From the NCBI RefSeq assembly GCF_001891125.1, contig NZ_CP015247.1, positions 328,501 to 392,500 of the forward strand: a stretch of 64,000 nt of DNA, read 5' to 3'. The stretch is from Leuconostoc suionicum (GTDB lineage: Bacteria > Bacillota > Bacilli > Lactobacillales > Lactobacillaceae). A program made the translations under genes and the position numbers. Numbering within the stretch: the first letter of the stretch is position 1; the number at the start of each line of letters is the position of its first letter. Shown here piece after piece: positions 38,300 through 46,795 of this stretch. Under the pieces are notes generated by a model. That model was not told the DNA's origin. It saw nothing but the letters and a program-made list of their open reading frames with translations, and ran no database searches.

Positions 38300-39748
38300 A
38301 TGGAGAAATTATTTCAATTAAAAGAGAATAAAACGACTGTACGTCGTGAAATTGTTGCAGGAATTACAACGTTTGTATCAATGGCATATATTTTCTTTTT
38401 AAATCCACAAATCTTGGGACAAACAGGTATACCTACACAAGCTGTGTTTTTAGCAGCTATTATTGTGGCGGTTTTTGGTACATTATTTATGGGTTTATTT
38501 GCTAATGTACCGTTTGCATTAGCACCAGGTATTGGTATGCAAGCCTACTTTACATATACCATCGTATTTGGTTTTGGATTTACTTGGCAACAAGCATTGG
38601 CTATTGTGTTTTTAGTTGGTTTAGTAGATATTGTGATTACGTTGACACATGGCCGTCGCGCCATCGTTAAGGGTATTCCAACGGAACTAAAAGCAGCTAT
38701 TGGTGGTGGTATTGGGTTGTTTGTTACTTATATTGGCTTGAAAAATGCCGGTTTTATCAACTTTATTGTTGATCCAGGTAACATCATAACGTTAAATGAC
38801 AAGCCTTTCACAGGTGAAGTACATGGTGCATTAAATAGTATCTTGGCTAATGGTAGTGTGACACCAGAGTTAACAAAGTTCAATAGTGCTAGTACTGTAT
38901 TAGCATTAATTGGTTTGATTATCTTGATTGTATTAGTTATGCGAAAGATACCAGGTGCTTTTCTGATATCATTGATAGTGACCACTTTAATTGGTATTCC
39001 GATGGGCGTAACTAATATTCATATTGGTGCTGGAACATCTGTGAGTCATGCATTTGGCGAATTAGGGCATGTTTTTGGTCAGTCATTAGGCGCACAGGGG
39101 ATGGGAAGTTTATTTAATAACTGGCATAATGCCTCATTGTCGTTAATTACGATTTTTGCTATGGGCCTTACGGGATTATTTGATGCTATTGGTACTTTAA
39201 TTGGTATTGGTAATCAAACTGGTATCTTTTCAAAGCAAGACCAAAAGACATTTGAATCTAGTGATGGCTTTAATTCCAAGATGGATCGAGCATTGGTTGT
39301 TGATACATTTACAACTGCTTTCGCTGGTATCGTTGGTACTTCAAATACAACAACTTTTATTGAATCAGCATCTGGTGTTGCTGCCGGAGCTAGGACTGGT
39401 TTGGCAAACATTGTAACAGCGATTGGATTTGCTTTAATGATATTATTTGCACCGTTGGTTGGTGTTGTACCAACAGCCGCTACATCACCATTACTTATTT
39501 TAGTGGGTATTATGATGATGGGCGAGTTTAAGAAAATTTCATGGGAATCGTTAGAAGTTGCCATTCCTGCATTCTTTACCTCAGTATTTATGGCTTTCAG
39601 TTATTCAATTTCTTATGGTATTGCTGCCGGTTTCATCTTCTTTATCGTCGTAAAATTTGCCTTAGGTAAGTTTAAGGAAGTATCACCAGTATTGTTAATC
39701 GTGTCAGCTTTCTTTTTAATTAATTTTATTGTATTGGCATTTATATAA
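38300..39748 (+). CDS. pbuG: NCS2-family guanine/hypoxanthine permease (PbuG/AzgA-like)
   Basis: 482 residues, about 12-13 membrane helices. The start (TTVRREIVAGITTFVSMAYI) and the ALAPGIGMQAYFTY stretch are typical of the AzgA/PbuG branch of nucleobase:cation symporters, which import guanine, hypoxanthine and sometimes adenine. Control by a guanine-type purine riboswitch supports the substrate. AGGAG is 7 nt upstream of the ATG. Works upstream of hpt. Confidence 0.9.
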   Translation: MEKLFQLKENKTTVRREIVAGITTFVSMAYIFFLNPQILGQTGIPTQAVFLAAIIVAVFGTLFMGLFANVPFALAPGIGMQAYFTYTIVFGFGFTWQQALAIVFLVGLVDIVITLTHGRRAIVKGIPTELKAAIGGGIGLFVTYIGLKNAGFINFIVDPGNIITLNDKPFTGEVHGALNSILANGSVTPELTKFNSASTVLALIGLIILIVLVMRKIPGAFLISLIVTTLIGIPMGVTNIHIGAGTSVSHAFGELGHVFGQSLGAQGMGSLFNNWHNASLSLITIFAMGLTGLFDAIGTLIGIGNQTGIFSKQDQKTFESSDGFNSKMDRALVVDTFTTAFAGIVGTSNTTTFIESASGVAAGARTGLANIVTAIGFALMILFAPLVGVVPTAATSPLLILVGIMMMGEFKKISWESLEVAIPAFFTSVFMAFSYSISYGIAAGFIFFIVVKFALGKFKEVSPVLLIVSAFFLINFIVLAFI

Positions 39749-39786
39749 GTAAAAATAGCCACAATGTTTTTTCAATACTCATATTC

Positions 39787-39816
39787 AACCGCTTATCACA
39801 AAAGCGGTTTTTTTAT
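39787..39816 (+). terminator. Terminator after the purine permease
   Basis: AACCGCTT (39787-39794) pairs with AAGCGGTT (39802-39809), followed by TTTTT. Confidence 0.9.
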
Positions 39817-39862
39817 GTCCTACATTGCTACAATAAAGCCAATATTAGGAGGGTGATAATAT

Positions 39863-40663
39863 ATGTTAAACATAAAAAATTTAAGCGTATCTTATGGCAG
39901 AAAAGTTGCCTTGACAGTGCCAAAACTATCCATCAATAAGGGTGAGATTATAGGGGTAATGGGTAAATCTGGGTCAGGGAAATCGACGTTAGTTAATAGC
40001 TGTCTCGGGTTAATTCCTTTTAAGGGGCAGGTGAGAATTGATACCAATGATGTTGGTATCTTAATGCAAGGGCAGCACTATGTTGATACGATGACAAATC
40101 AAAAAATGATAGAAGGTATGCTGAACACGCGTATTAAGCGAGATAAAAAATTAGCTGAGTTAATTGATTTTTTTGATTTTAGTTCCCAACTATCACTTCA
40201 TTTTAAAAACTTATCTGGTGGACAAAAACAGCGAATGAGCTTGATTATGGTACTTTATCAAGAACCAGAATTATTATTTTTAGATGAAATGACGACGGGA
40301 CTTGATTTTGAAAGTCGACAAGCACTAATTAGTCAATTGAAAATCTATTTTAAGCAACATCAAACAACCGTTTTGATGGTCACGCATTACGCACAAGAAA
40401 TTGAAGCGTTAGCTGATAAACTTCTAGTTATTCATGATGGCCAAGTGAAAGCTTTTGATGAGCCCCAAAATTTGTTTAAGCAGTATATCGGGTATTCGGC
40501 TTTTATAGTAGACAATCGTACTGAAAAAAGCATCAAAGTCCAACAACCAGAAGATGAATACAAGGTCGCACGTCGACTGATTGATAACGGGGATGACTTT
40601 AGGCGGACACAAAGCGATATTGAATTAGTTTATACGGAAGTTATGAAGGGGCAGCGGTCATGA
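39863..40663 (+). CDS. ABC transporter ATP-binding protein
   Basis: 266 residues. Walker A GKSGSGKST near residue 34, signature LSGGQKQR near 116, Walker B LLFLDEMTTGLD near 137, and the H-loop VTHYAQE near 175. It pairs with the ABC-2 type permease whose start overlaps its stop (ATGA). A C-terminal stretch of about 50 residues follows the nucleotide-binding core. AGGAGGGTGA is the ribosome site. Exporter type; the substrate (peptide, lantibiotic, lipid or other) is not known. Confidence 0.88.
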   Translation: MLNIKNLSVSYGRKVALTVPKLSINKGEIIGVMGKSGSGKSTLVNSCLGLIPFKGQVRIDTNDVGILMQGQHYVDTMTNQKMIEGMLNTRIKRDKKLAELIDFFDFSSQLSLHFKNLSGGQKQRMSLIMVLYQEPELLFLDEMTTGLDFESRQALISQLKIYFKQHQTTVLMVTHYAQEIEALADKLLVIHDGQVKAFDEPQNLFKQYIGYSAFIVDNRTEKSIKVQQPEDEYKVARRLIDNGDDFRRTQSDIELVYTEVMKGQRS

Positions 40664-41388
40664 TTAAAAAAAGGAAGTTAGTCTTTGAATTTCAAAATTT
40701 ATTAGGCAATATCATTACGTTATTTTTTGGATTTGCATTTGCACCAATGATGGCATTAGTGTTTGGCAATAGCTATGCTAACGTACCGCAAGCTTTGAAC
40801 CAAATTTACTTGAGCTTCTTTTGTACGATACCGCTTTCGATGGTATTTGTTGGTTTTAGTTCATTATTTTCACAAGAAGTCGAGCAAGGCTTTACATTGC
40901 GTGCCGAACTTTTCGGTTACTCACGTGTTTCACAAGCCTTACACAAATTTATAGCATTAACGGTGTTTGTTCTATTATCAAGCATTATCTACTCGTGGAT
41001 TTTTCTATTACATTTTAATTTGCCTCTGCCAAATGCAGTAATCATAGGTCAAATGGCAATATTTCAAATATTAAATACAGCTGTATATTTCATCATTGTT
41101 TTTATCCTGACAACGACTTTAAAGAAATTTTCCCGTGTCTATGGTATTTCCATGATTAGCTATTTTGCTATCATGATTATTTCGGGAATTATGGGTAATA
41201 TGGATGTTGGTAAGTTAGGAGATTATTTGCCAATCAAATTATTTGTCACCAATTATACTAATCATCTTAATGACACTGATTATATATCTGGTAAAATAGG
41301 TCTATACCTACTTATTTTATTAGGTATTCTGGGTGTGATTTTGAAAGTGATTGTGAGAAATAAAAATGGAAATAAGCATCAATATTGA
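40660..41388 (+). CDS. ABC-2 type transporter permease
   Basis: 242 residues with six hydrophobic segments, the shape of small ABC-2 export permeases such as those in bacteriocin-immunity or LytTR-linked operons. ATGA overlap with the ATPase, and its 3' end overlaps the LytTR gene by 23 nt, so the four genes 39863-42230 form one tight operon. No recognisable substrate signature. Confidence 0.82.
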   Translation: MIKKRKLVFEFQNLLGNIITLFFGFAFAPMMALVFGNSYANVPQALNQIYLSFFCTIPLSMVFVGFSSLFSQEVEQGFTLRAELFGYSRVSQALHKFIALTVFVLLSSIIYSWIFLLHFNLPLPNAVIIGQMAIFQILNTAVYFIIVFILTTTLKKFSRVYGISMISYFAIMIISGIMGNMDVGKLGDYLPIKLFVTNYTNHLNDTDYISGKIGLYLLILLGILGVILKVIVRNKNGNKHQY

Positions 41389-41833
41389 TGATAAATTGAA
41401 AGATATTCAAGTTGTTATTTCAGGTAGTGATATTGAGCAATTAGCTGATATTGCGCAGTATCTTAAATCTAGAAACACACCTTCACGGCAAATTGCTATC
41501 AAAACAGCTGACAATATTCGTGTTGTAGATAAAGAAGATATTATTTTAGTTGAAAGTTATGGAAATGATTTAACTTTTACACTCAAAAACAATCACAAAA
41601 TCACAACCAGAAAAACGTTGAAAAGGTTTTTGGAAGAAAATCAAAAATCTGATTTCGTGCAAATTTCCAAATCAGAAGTAATGAACTTATCTTATTTGTC
41701 GAAGATGGAATCTGCGTTTTCTGGTAATTATTACGCTTTTTTGACCAATCAGTCTCGAGTAACCGTATCAAGACGGTTTATCAAAGGCATTCTAACAAGA
41801 TTAGAAGGGAGCGCAGAAGATGAAGCATTTTAA
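41366..41833 (+). CDS. LytTR-domain DNA-binding regulator
   Basis: 155 residues. The N-terminal 45 residues have no receiver domain; a LytTR DNA-binding domain follows (about 50-148, VQISKSEVMNLSYLSKMESAFSGN). Such stand-alone LytTR proteins, together with a small membrane protein encoded next to them, form LytTR regulatory systems in streptococci and lactococci (for example HdrRM and BrsRM), where the membrane partner holds back the regulator. Here the partner is the DUF3021 gene overlapping its stop. Targets probably include its own operon; inference. Confidence 0.88.
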   Translation: MEISINIDDKLKDIQVVISGSDIEQLADIAQYLKSRNTPSRQIAIKTADNIRVVDKEDIILVESYGNDLTFTLKNNHKITTRKTLKRFLEENQKSDFVQISKSEVMNLSYLSKMESAFSGNYYAFLTNQSRVTVSRRFIKGILTRLEGSAEDEAF

Positions 41834-42230
41834 AGAAGCAATTGTATATCTATTTATTGGTATTGGCATTGGATCATTTATCTCCCTATTATCGTTTACC
41901 TTAAATCATGGAACACCATCAATGAGACAATTCAGCTTGTTAATGACCATGAGTGCGATTATGGGCTTATTATCCCTGATCTTTGAATATGATAAGATAA
42001 CTTTTATTACACAGCTCATTAGCCATTTCATATTGGAAATGTTGACATATGGCTTTTTCATTTGGTTAACGTTTGGAAGTGCAGTGATTACGTTTACTAA
42101 TATACCAACATTTGTGATTACTTATGTCATTATTTTTATCTACTTCAGGAAACAAGGCAGAGATAATGCGCGCCGTATTAATGAACAATTGCAAAAAAAT
42201 AAGCCGAAAAAAAGTGATTCAACAAATTAA
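41820..42230 (+). CDS. DUF3021 membrane protein, probable LytTR partner
   Basis: 136 residues, four membrane helices, with a basic C-terminal tail (about 110-136). DUF3021 proteins are regularly encoded after LytTR regulators and are thought to inhibit them at the membrane. The start ATG lies inside the end of the LytTR gene, with GGGAG upstream. The gene closes with a terminator overlapping its stop. Confidence 0.85.
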   Translation: MKHFKEAIVYLFIGIGIGSFISLLSFTLNHGTPSMRQFSLLMTMSAIMGLLSLIFEYDKITFITQLISHFILEMLTYGFFIWLTFGSAVITFTNIPTFVITYVIIFIYFRKQGRDNARRINEQLQKNKPKKSDSTN

Positions 42231-42252
42231 TGAGATGTTGAATTACTTTTTA
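42211..42252 (+). terminator. Terminator after the LytTR-DUF3021 operon
   Basis: AGTGATTCAACA (42213-42224) pairs with TGTTGAATTACT (42236-42247), followed by TTTT. It covers the stop codon of DUF3021. Confidence 0.82.
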
Positions 42253-42364
42253 TATTGGCTATACATTCATGGTTTAATTTTCTAGTTGACCGTCTTCGCG
42301 GATTAACTTGTAATCTGTTAAAATAGAATAAATCAACTTTAAGAAAGATTAAAAAACATTACTT

Positions 42365-44455
42365 ATGCCAAACTACCTCATTTTAACTGAAAAGCCTTCA
42401 GCGGCAGCTAACTTTACAAAAGCGCTAGGTGGAAAAACAGGAGTTTTTGGTGATTTTACATATAAAATTACAAATTTACGTGGTCATGTTATGACCTTAA
42501 AAGATCCTGAAGAGATGGTGGCTGAAGATTTAAAAAAGCAATATAAATCTTGGTTGGTCAAACATTTACCATGGAACTTAGAAGATTTTTCTTGGGCACG
42601 GACTTATATTCGTCAACGTAACATGCGCACTGGAAAGATTGAGTCAACCAAAAAACTGATTGATGAATTGAAAAAAGAATCTAAAATAGGGTATGATGCG
42701 ATTGTGATTGCAACAGATACTGACCCGTCCGGAGAAGGGGAACTACTCGCTTGGGAAGCATTAGATGCAATCGGCTGGCGTGGTCAAGTATTACGTGCCA
42801 ATTTTATGGATGAATCATCATCAGGCATTCAAAAAGCCATGCACCAATTACGAAATGTTTCCGATAAAATGGCGGATGGGGAGTATGTCAAAGGTGAAAG
42901 TCGTAACCGCTGGGATTTTGCGTCCATGCAACTTACGCGAATTGCAACTACTGCTGCTAAAAAAGCAGGTTTTAAAGTTGTTGCACGTGAGGGTCGGTTG
43001 AAATCTGTTATTGTTTGGCGTATTTATCAACAACTGGAAGCTATTAAGAATTATGTTAAAACGCCCTATTTTGAAGTGAAGTTTAAAGATCCTGCGGAGC
43101 ATATTTTTGGACGAGTTACACCGCAGGGAGAGGTAGTTCCTTGGCGTTTTGCAACAAAAGAACAAGCAAAATTCGATTTCAACAATTATCATGAAACTGA
43201 AGTTATTAATGAAAAACACCAAACACGTACACAAGCACCCGGTAAGTTGTTAGATTTGGCAGGATTGGCTTCTATATTGGCGCCTCGTGGTTTTTCCTCT
43301 AAAGAAGTATTAAGTACCTATCAAAAAATGTACGAAGCACAAATCGTGTCTTATCCGCGTACAGAAGATAAGACAGTAACACCAGAACAATTTAATGAGT
43401 TATTGCCATTAATTGATCAGATTGCGAGCGTTGTTGGTGTCGATAAAAATTTACTAACCCACCGTTCACCACGAAAAACGCATGTTAAGTCACAAGGGGC
43501 GCACGGTGCCAATCGTCCAGGTGAGAATGTGCCACAAACTATGCAGGCTTTAGCAAAATTTGGCCCTAGTGGACCAGCAATTTATGAAGTTTTGGCTAAA
43601 AACTATTTGGCGATGTTAGCAGAAGATTACGTTTATGACCATGTTACAGCTAATTTGAAAGATTATCCGGAATTTAAGACAGCCTTCAACATACCAATTA
43701 AGCTAAACTTTAAGTTAGTCTATGACTCACAAAAAGCCATTAAGGTGGAAGCAGGGGAAGAGGAGGAGTCAACTGATGGTCAATTGGGTCCGCAAGCAAC
43801 GCCATATTTACATGAAGGTGCGAATCCAAAGCCACAAGCACCAACAACCAAATGGATTATGGCTTTTTTAGAAAAGCATAACGTTGGTACTGGTGCAACG
43901 CGCGTGTCAACACTGTCTGAAATGTCCCGTGGCACCAAAGCCATGTTAACTGAAAAGCGTGGCAAACTAGGTTTGACAGAAACGGGGAATGTATCTGCTA
44001 TCATGGTAAAAGATACATGGATTGCTTCGCCAAAAATCACAAAGCGTTTATTTGAAATGATGGATCAGGTTGGTCGCTTTGAAATGACGATGTCGCAAGT
44101 ACTAGATTCAGTGACGAAAGTAGTTGAACACGATATGCCGATTATGTTAGACAATGCGCAAGCGCTTGAAACATTACTTGGCAAACCTAACCCAAGCGTA
44201 AAAAAGCCACGTAAAATATCTGAAAAGATGACCGGTATGTGGCGAGGACAGGAAATTACCTTTGCTCGCGAATGGAGTGGACACATTTTTACAGATGAAG
44301 AATTGCAAAAACTACTAGCTGGGGCAGAAGTCAGTTTTCCAGCCAAGTCTAAACGTGGCAAATCCTACACGGCTGTTGGAAAAATGGCGAAACAAACTTT
44401 TAAGGGGAACACTTTTTATGGTTTTAAGTTGAACCCAAAAACAAAAAAAGCATAG
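42365..44455 (+). CDS. topB: DNA topoisomerase III (type IA)
   Basis: 696 residues, type IA topoisomerase. TOPRIM is at the N-terminus (LILTEKPSAAANF) with acidic motif DTDPSGEGELLAWE near residue 118, where most enzymes have DxDREGE. The active tyrosine is in VSYPRTEDK near residue 330. No zinc fingers at the end. It resembles the topoisomerase III-like enzymes often carried by plasmids and conjugative elements of lactic acid bacteria, but no transfer genes are near. No Shine-Dalgarno lies before the ATG; a possible promoter is TTGACC (42285), 17 nt, TGTAAT. Confidence 0.88.
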   Translation: MPNYLILTEKPSAAANFTKALGGKTGVFGDFTYKITNLRGHVMTLKDPEEMVAEDLKKQYKSWLVKHLPWNLEDFSWARTYIRQRNMRTGKIESTKKLIDELKKESKIGYDAIVIATDTDPSGEGELLAWEALDAIGWRGQVLRANFMDESSSGIQKAMHQLRNVSDKMADGEYVKGESRNRWDFASMQLTRIATTAAKKAGFKVVAREGRLKSVIVWRIYQQLEAIKNYVKTPYFEVKFKDPAEHIFGRVTPQGEVVPWRFATKEQAKFDFNNYHETEVINEKHQTRTQAPGKLLDLAGLASILAPRGFSSKEVLSTYQKMYEAQIVSYPRTEDKTVTPEQFNELLPLIDQIASVVGVDKNLLTHRSPRKTHVKSQGAHGANRPGENVPQTMQALAKFGPSGPAIYEVLAKNYLAMLAEDYVYDHVTANLKDYPEFKTAFNIPIKLNFKLVYDSQKAIKVEAGEEEESTDGQLGPQATPYLHEGANPKPQAPTTKWIMAFLEKHNVGTGATRVSTLSEMSRGTKAMLTEKRGKLGLTETGNVSAIMVKDTWIASPKITKRLFEMMDQVGRFEMTMSQVLDSVTKVVEHDMPIMLDNAQALETLLGKPNPSVKKPRKISEKMTGMWRGQEITFAREWSGHIFTDEELQKLLAGAEVSFPAKSKRGKSYTAVGKMAKQTFKGNTFYGFKLNPKTKKA

Positions 44456-44483
44456 TCACCGTAGTGTTGATTATGCTTTTTTG
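44446..44483 (+). terminator. Terminator after topB
   Basis: AAAAGCATA (44446-44454) pairs with TATGCTTTT (44472-44480), then more T. The stem overlaps the TAG stop. Confidence 0.85.
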
Positions 44484-44505
44484 TTTTCAATATGTTTTCT
44501 TTTGA

Positions 44506-44682
44506 CGTTTATCTGACAACAAAGCGATAGGAGAGCAAAGTAGTAATAAGAAAGCGCATACAACAAGGTATGGGGTTGGCGGCTTGTGGAACGTATACGG
44601 GGAATGGCTTGAATTTGATCGTGAAAAGATTGAAATAACGGAAGTTGCCAACATACTAATTCAATCGTTCAGTTCCTTATAA
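44506..44682 (+). pseudogene. Remnant of a TetR-family regulator (C-terminal end)
   Basis: In the 338-nt gap between topB and alr one frame stays open for 58 codons up to TAA (44680-44682), without a start codon. Its product contains YGVGGLWNVYGEWLEF followed by ITEVANILIQSF, a pattern typical for the last helices of TetR-family regulators (GG-W-...EWL...E-A-IL). No HTH part remains nearby. The rest of the gap holds an inverted repeat (GTTCCT/AGGAAC near 44672-44694) and the alr promoter region. Confidence 0.45.
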
Positions 44683-44793
44683 AAAATTAGGAACGAACAT
44701 GTATCAACATACAGTTTTATAAAATTCTTGTGTTATTGTATAATTAAAAGAATTACATGAGAAATTATTTATAAAATGAAAGTGTGAAAATGA

Positions 44794-45915
44794 ATGAACT
44801 ATAATGCACCACATCGACATGCTGTAATTGAGTTGTCTCAATCAGCAGTTGTGCATAATTTAAAAGTGATTAAAGAGAACGCGCATGCCAAAGAGATCAT
44901 GGCTGTATTGAAAGCTAATGCTTTTTCGCATGGATTGCCCGAGATGGCCGCTTTGAGTATTACAGCTGGGGCTACCCGTTTTGGCATGGCCATGCTCGAT
45001 GAAGCTTTGACATTACGTGATTTGGGGTATGTGCAACCAATTGATGTACTCGGATTAACAGATTCACGCTATGCGCGATTGGCTGCTGAACGTAATATTA
45101 CGTTAGCTTTTAGTACCAAAGAATCAATAAAAGCAGCAGCCGAACAGTTAGTTGGTACAGGATTAACATTAAAGGTATCTTTACCCGTTGACACAGGCTT
45201 AAACCGTATTGGTTTCAAAAGTCGTGAAGATTTAGTAGCAGCAATTCAAGAGTTATCAGCGCAAGATACACTCATTTTTCAAAGTATGTGGACACATTTT
45301 GCTACTGCAGATACACCAAATGTTGACTATGTGGATTTTCAAATTTCTGAATGGCAGCGCTTGACACATGATTTACCAGCAGAACCAATTGAAAAGCATT
45401 TTGCGAATACAGGTATTGCTACTTGGTATCCCGAAAAAATTAATACGGATATTGTTCGTTTGGGTATTGGATTATTTGGCATTAACGGTTCTGTGCCAAT
45501 AATGTCGATGCCATTCGAGTTGATACCAGCTTTATCATTGAAAGCTAAGGTTGTTAACAGCAAGCCGCTAAAAAAGGGTGATGCGGTTGGGTATGGGGCA
45601 GAATATCATGCACCAAATGATGGGTATTTGATTACTATTCCAATTGGACATTCTGACGGTTATCCATTCAATGGGAGTGGCATGCGTGCTCTGGTTGCGG
45701 ATGGACAAATTGGTCATATTGTTGGGGGCGTAGCCATGGATCAGTCAATGATTTTTGTTGCTAATCCAGTTGCAGTTGGCACTACGGTGACCTTAATTGG
45801 GCGTGTTGGTGACCAAAGTATCACGATGCAGGATTTGGCTGAGCATACACAAAGTAGTATTGTGGCGTTAATGAATGATTTTGCACCGAGACTGCAACGA
45901 ATCATTGTTTCATAA
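44794..45915 (+). CDS. alr: Alanine racemase
   Basis: 373 residues. PLP-binding K40 is in AVLKANAFSHG; the family usually has AYGH, so F44 and S45 replace Tyr and Gly. The second catalytic tyrosine is in VGYGAEYHAPNDGY. It makes D-alanine for peptidoglycan and for teichoic acid D-alanylation, which ties it to ltaS. ATG 44794 has no strong Shine-Dalgarno (AGTGTGA upstream). An ATG four bases earlier is out of frame. A -10 TATAAT lies near 44739. The usual acpS neighbour is missing. Confidence 0.93.
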   Translation: MNYNAPHRHAVIELSQSAVVHNLKVIKENAHAKEIMAVLKANAFSHGLPEMAALSITAGATRFGMAMLDEALTLRDLGYVQPIDVLGLTDSRYARLAAERNITLAFSTKESIKAAAEQLVGTGLTLKVSLPVDTGLNRIGFKSREDLVAAIQELSAQDTLIFQSMWTHFATADTPNVDYVDFQISEWQRLTHDLPAEPIEKHFANTGIATWYPEKINTDIVRLGIGLFGINGSVPIMSMPFELIPALSLKAKVVNSKPLKKGDAVGYGAEYHAPNDGYLITIPIGHSDGYPFNGSGMRALVADGQIGHIVGGVAMDQSMIFVANPVAVGTTVTLIGRVGDQSITMQDLAEHTQSSIVALMNDFAPRLQRIIVS

Positions 45916-45918
45916 AAG

Positions 45919-45953
45919 AAAAAAGGTGAACGACATTAAGTCGTTCACCTTTT
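45919..45953. terminator. Bidirectional terminator between alr and tRNA-Gln
   Basis: AAAAGGTGAACGAC (45921-45934) pairs perfectly with GTCGTTCACCTTTT (45940-45953), loop ATTAA. Confidence 0.95.
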
Positions 45954-45960
45954 AAAATTA

Positions 45961-46032
45961 TTGCCCCTGCTGGATTCGAACCAGCGCGTAGTGGCACCAG
46001 AAGCCACCGCCTTACCGCTTGGCCAAGGGGCA
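45961..46032 (-). tRNA. tRNA-Gln (CTG)
   Basis: On the reverse strand acceptor TGCCCCT pairs with AGGGGCA, discriminator A. The anticodon arm GTGGC-TTCTGGT-GCCAC gives CTG, reading CAG. D-arm GCCAAGCGGTAAGGC is typical for Gln. CTG-anticodon Gln tRNAs are less common in Gram-positives, which often use only TTG. Confidence 0.93.
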
Positions 46033-46044
46033 ATTACTTTATAT

Positions 46045-46073
46045 ATTTTACAGAATTTGTTATCAATTTGCAA
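46045..46073 (-). promoter_or_regulatory. Promoter of tRNA-Gln
   Basis: Reverse strand: TTGCAA (46068-46073), 17 nt, TAAAAT (46045-46050). The start would be about 5 nt before the mature tRNA end. Confidence 0.75.
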
Positions 46074-46130
46074 GTGGAAATTAGGAGATAAATTCGTTAT
46101 ACTGGTTAAAATACTTTAAGGGGGAATACT

Positions 46131-46655
46131 ATGCAATATGCAACATATGAAAACACAGTCGCAAAGTTGGCTGCGCATCATATTACGATTTCAGATATCG
46201 CGCGAATAGCCTTCAACAATGAGCAATCGTATGTCGAAGGATTAACAATTGAACAAGTAGAAGATGCAGTTGAAAGCATCTTACATAAGCGAGTTGTTCA
46301 GCACCAGGTGTGGGTTGGTTTAGAACTTGATCGTTTGGCGGAAGCTCATTTGCTGGAAGCTCCATTGCAAGATTTGGTTGAAAATGATGATGGGCTTTTT
46401 GGCGTTGATGAGACTATCGGTACAGCAATTGCAATGTCCTTTGATACAATTGGTGTCACAAACTATGGTTATATTGATAAAACAAAAGTTGGCCTTGTTG
46501 GCGAATTAGATCGTAAAGGAAAAACTTCTGAAGCGGTCACGACGTTTGCAGATGATATTGTGGGCGCACTGGCCGCAGCTGCAGCATCTAAGGTTGCGCA
46601 CAAGTATGCGACCGGTAGAGTTGATTCTGTTCTACCAAACCAAGATAACGCTTAG
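46131..46655 (+). CDS. PgpA/YutG-family phosphatidylglycerophosphatase A-like protein
   Basis: 174 residues. The C-terminal half has the family motifs: DETIGTAIA, TNYGYIDK and FADDIVGALAAAAASKVAH with the metal-binding Asp pair. The N-terminal 60 residues resemble the extra alpha-helical part of YutG proteins. It may dephosphorylate phosphatidylglycerol phosphate, the last step to phosphatidylglycerol, which feeds LtaS and MprF; in Bacillus YutG this is not firmly shown. GGGGGAA lies 6 nt before the ATG. Confidence 0.8.
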   Translation: MQYATYENTVAKLAAHHITISDIARIAFNNEQSYVEGLTIEQVEDAVESILHKRVVQHQVWVGLELDRLAEAHLLEAPLQDLVENDDGLFGVDETIGTAIAMSFDTIGVTNYGYIDKTKVGLVGELDRKGKTSEAVTTFADDIVGALAAAAASKVAHKYATGRVDSVLPNQDNA

Positions 46656-46668
46656 GCGTTATTTTTTT
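46645..46668 (+). terminator. Terminator after the PgpA-like gene
   Basis: ATAACGC (46645-46651) pairs with GCGTTAT (46656-46662), then TTTTTT. Confidence 0.9.
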
Positions 46669-46678
46669 GTAGTTAAAT

Positions 46679-46707
46679 TTGCATAATAGGTCTAGACCAA
46701 TTATACT
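46679..46707 (+). promoter_or_regulatory. nagA promoter with NagR/DasR-type operator
   Basis: TTGCAT (46679-46684), 17 nt, TATACT (46702-46707). The spacer contains the palindrome GGTCTAGACC (46689-46698), the core of the site bound by the GntR/HutC regulators NagR (YvoA) and DasR. A NagR-like gene follows nagA, so repression and self-regulation are predicted. Confidence 0.8.
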
Positions 46708-46749
46708 GTAATTATAGACTTCATTATTATCGTTGTAGAGGCAAGATTT

Positions 46750-46795
46750 AGGAGGAATGTGCTGCGAGGTGACTTCGCTTCGCGTACGAAATATT
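46750..46795 (+). promoter_or_regulatory. Structured spacer between Shine-Dalgarno and nagA start
   Basis: AGGAGG (46750-46755) is 40 nt before ATG 46796. Between them GCGAGG (46764-46769) pairs with CTTCGC (46773-46778), and TTCG (46779-46782) pairs with CGAA (46787-46790). Looping out both leaves about 13 nt. An in-frame ATG at 46757 is only 1 nt from the AGGAGG, too close for normal use. Confidence 0.5.

Noticed and set aside
44671-44698. Inverted repeat GTTCCT/AGGAAC as a terminator
   Set aside because: No T run follows in either direction close enough; it may be a leftover of the decayed regulator gene.
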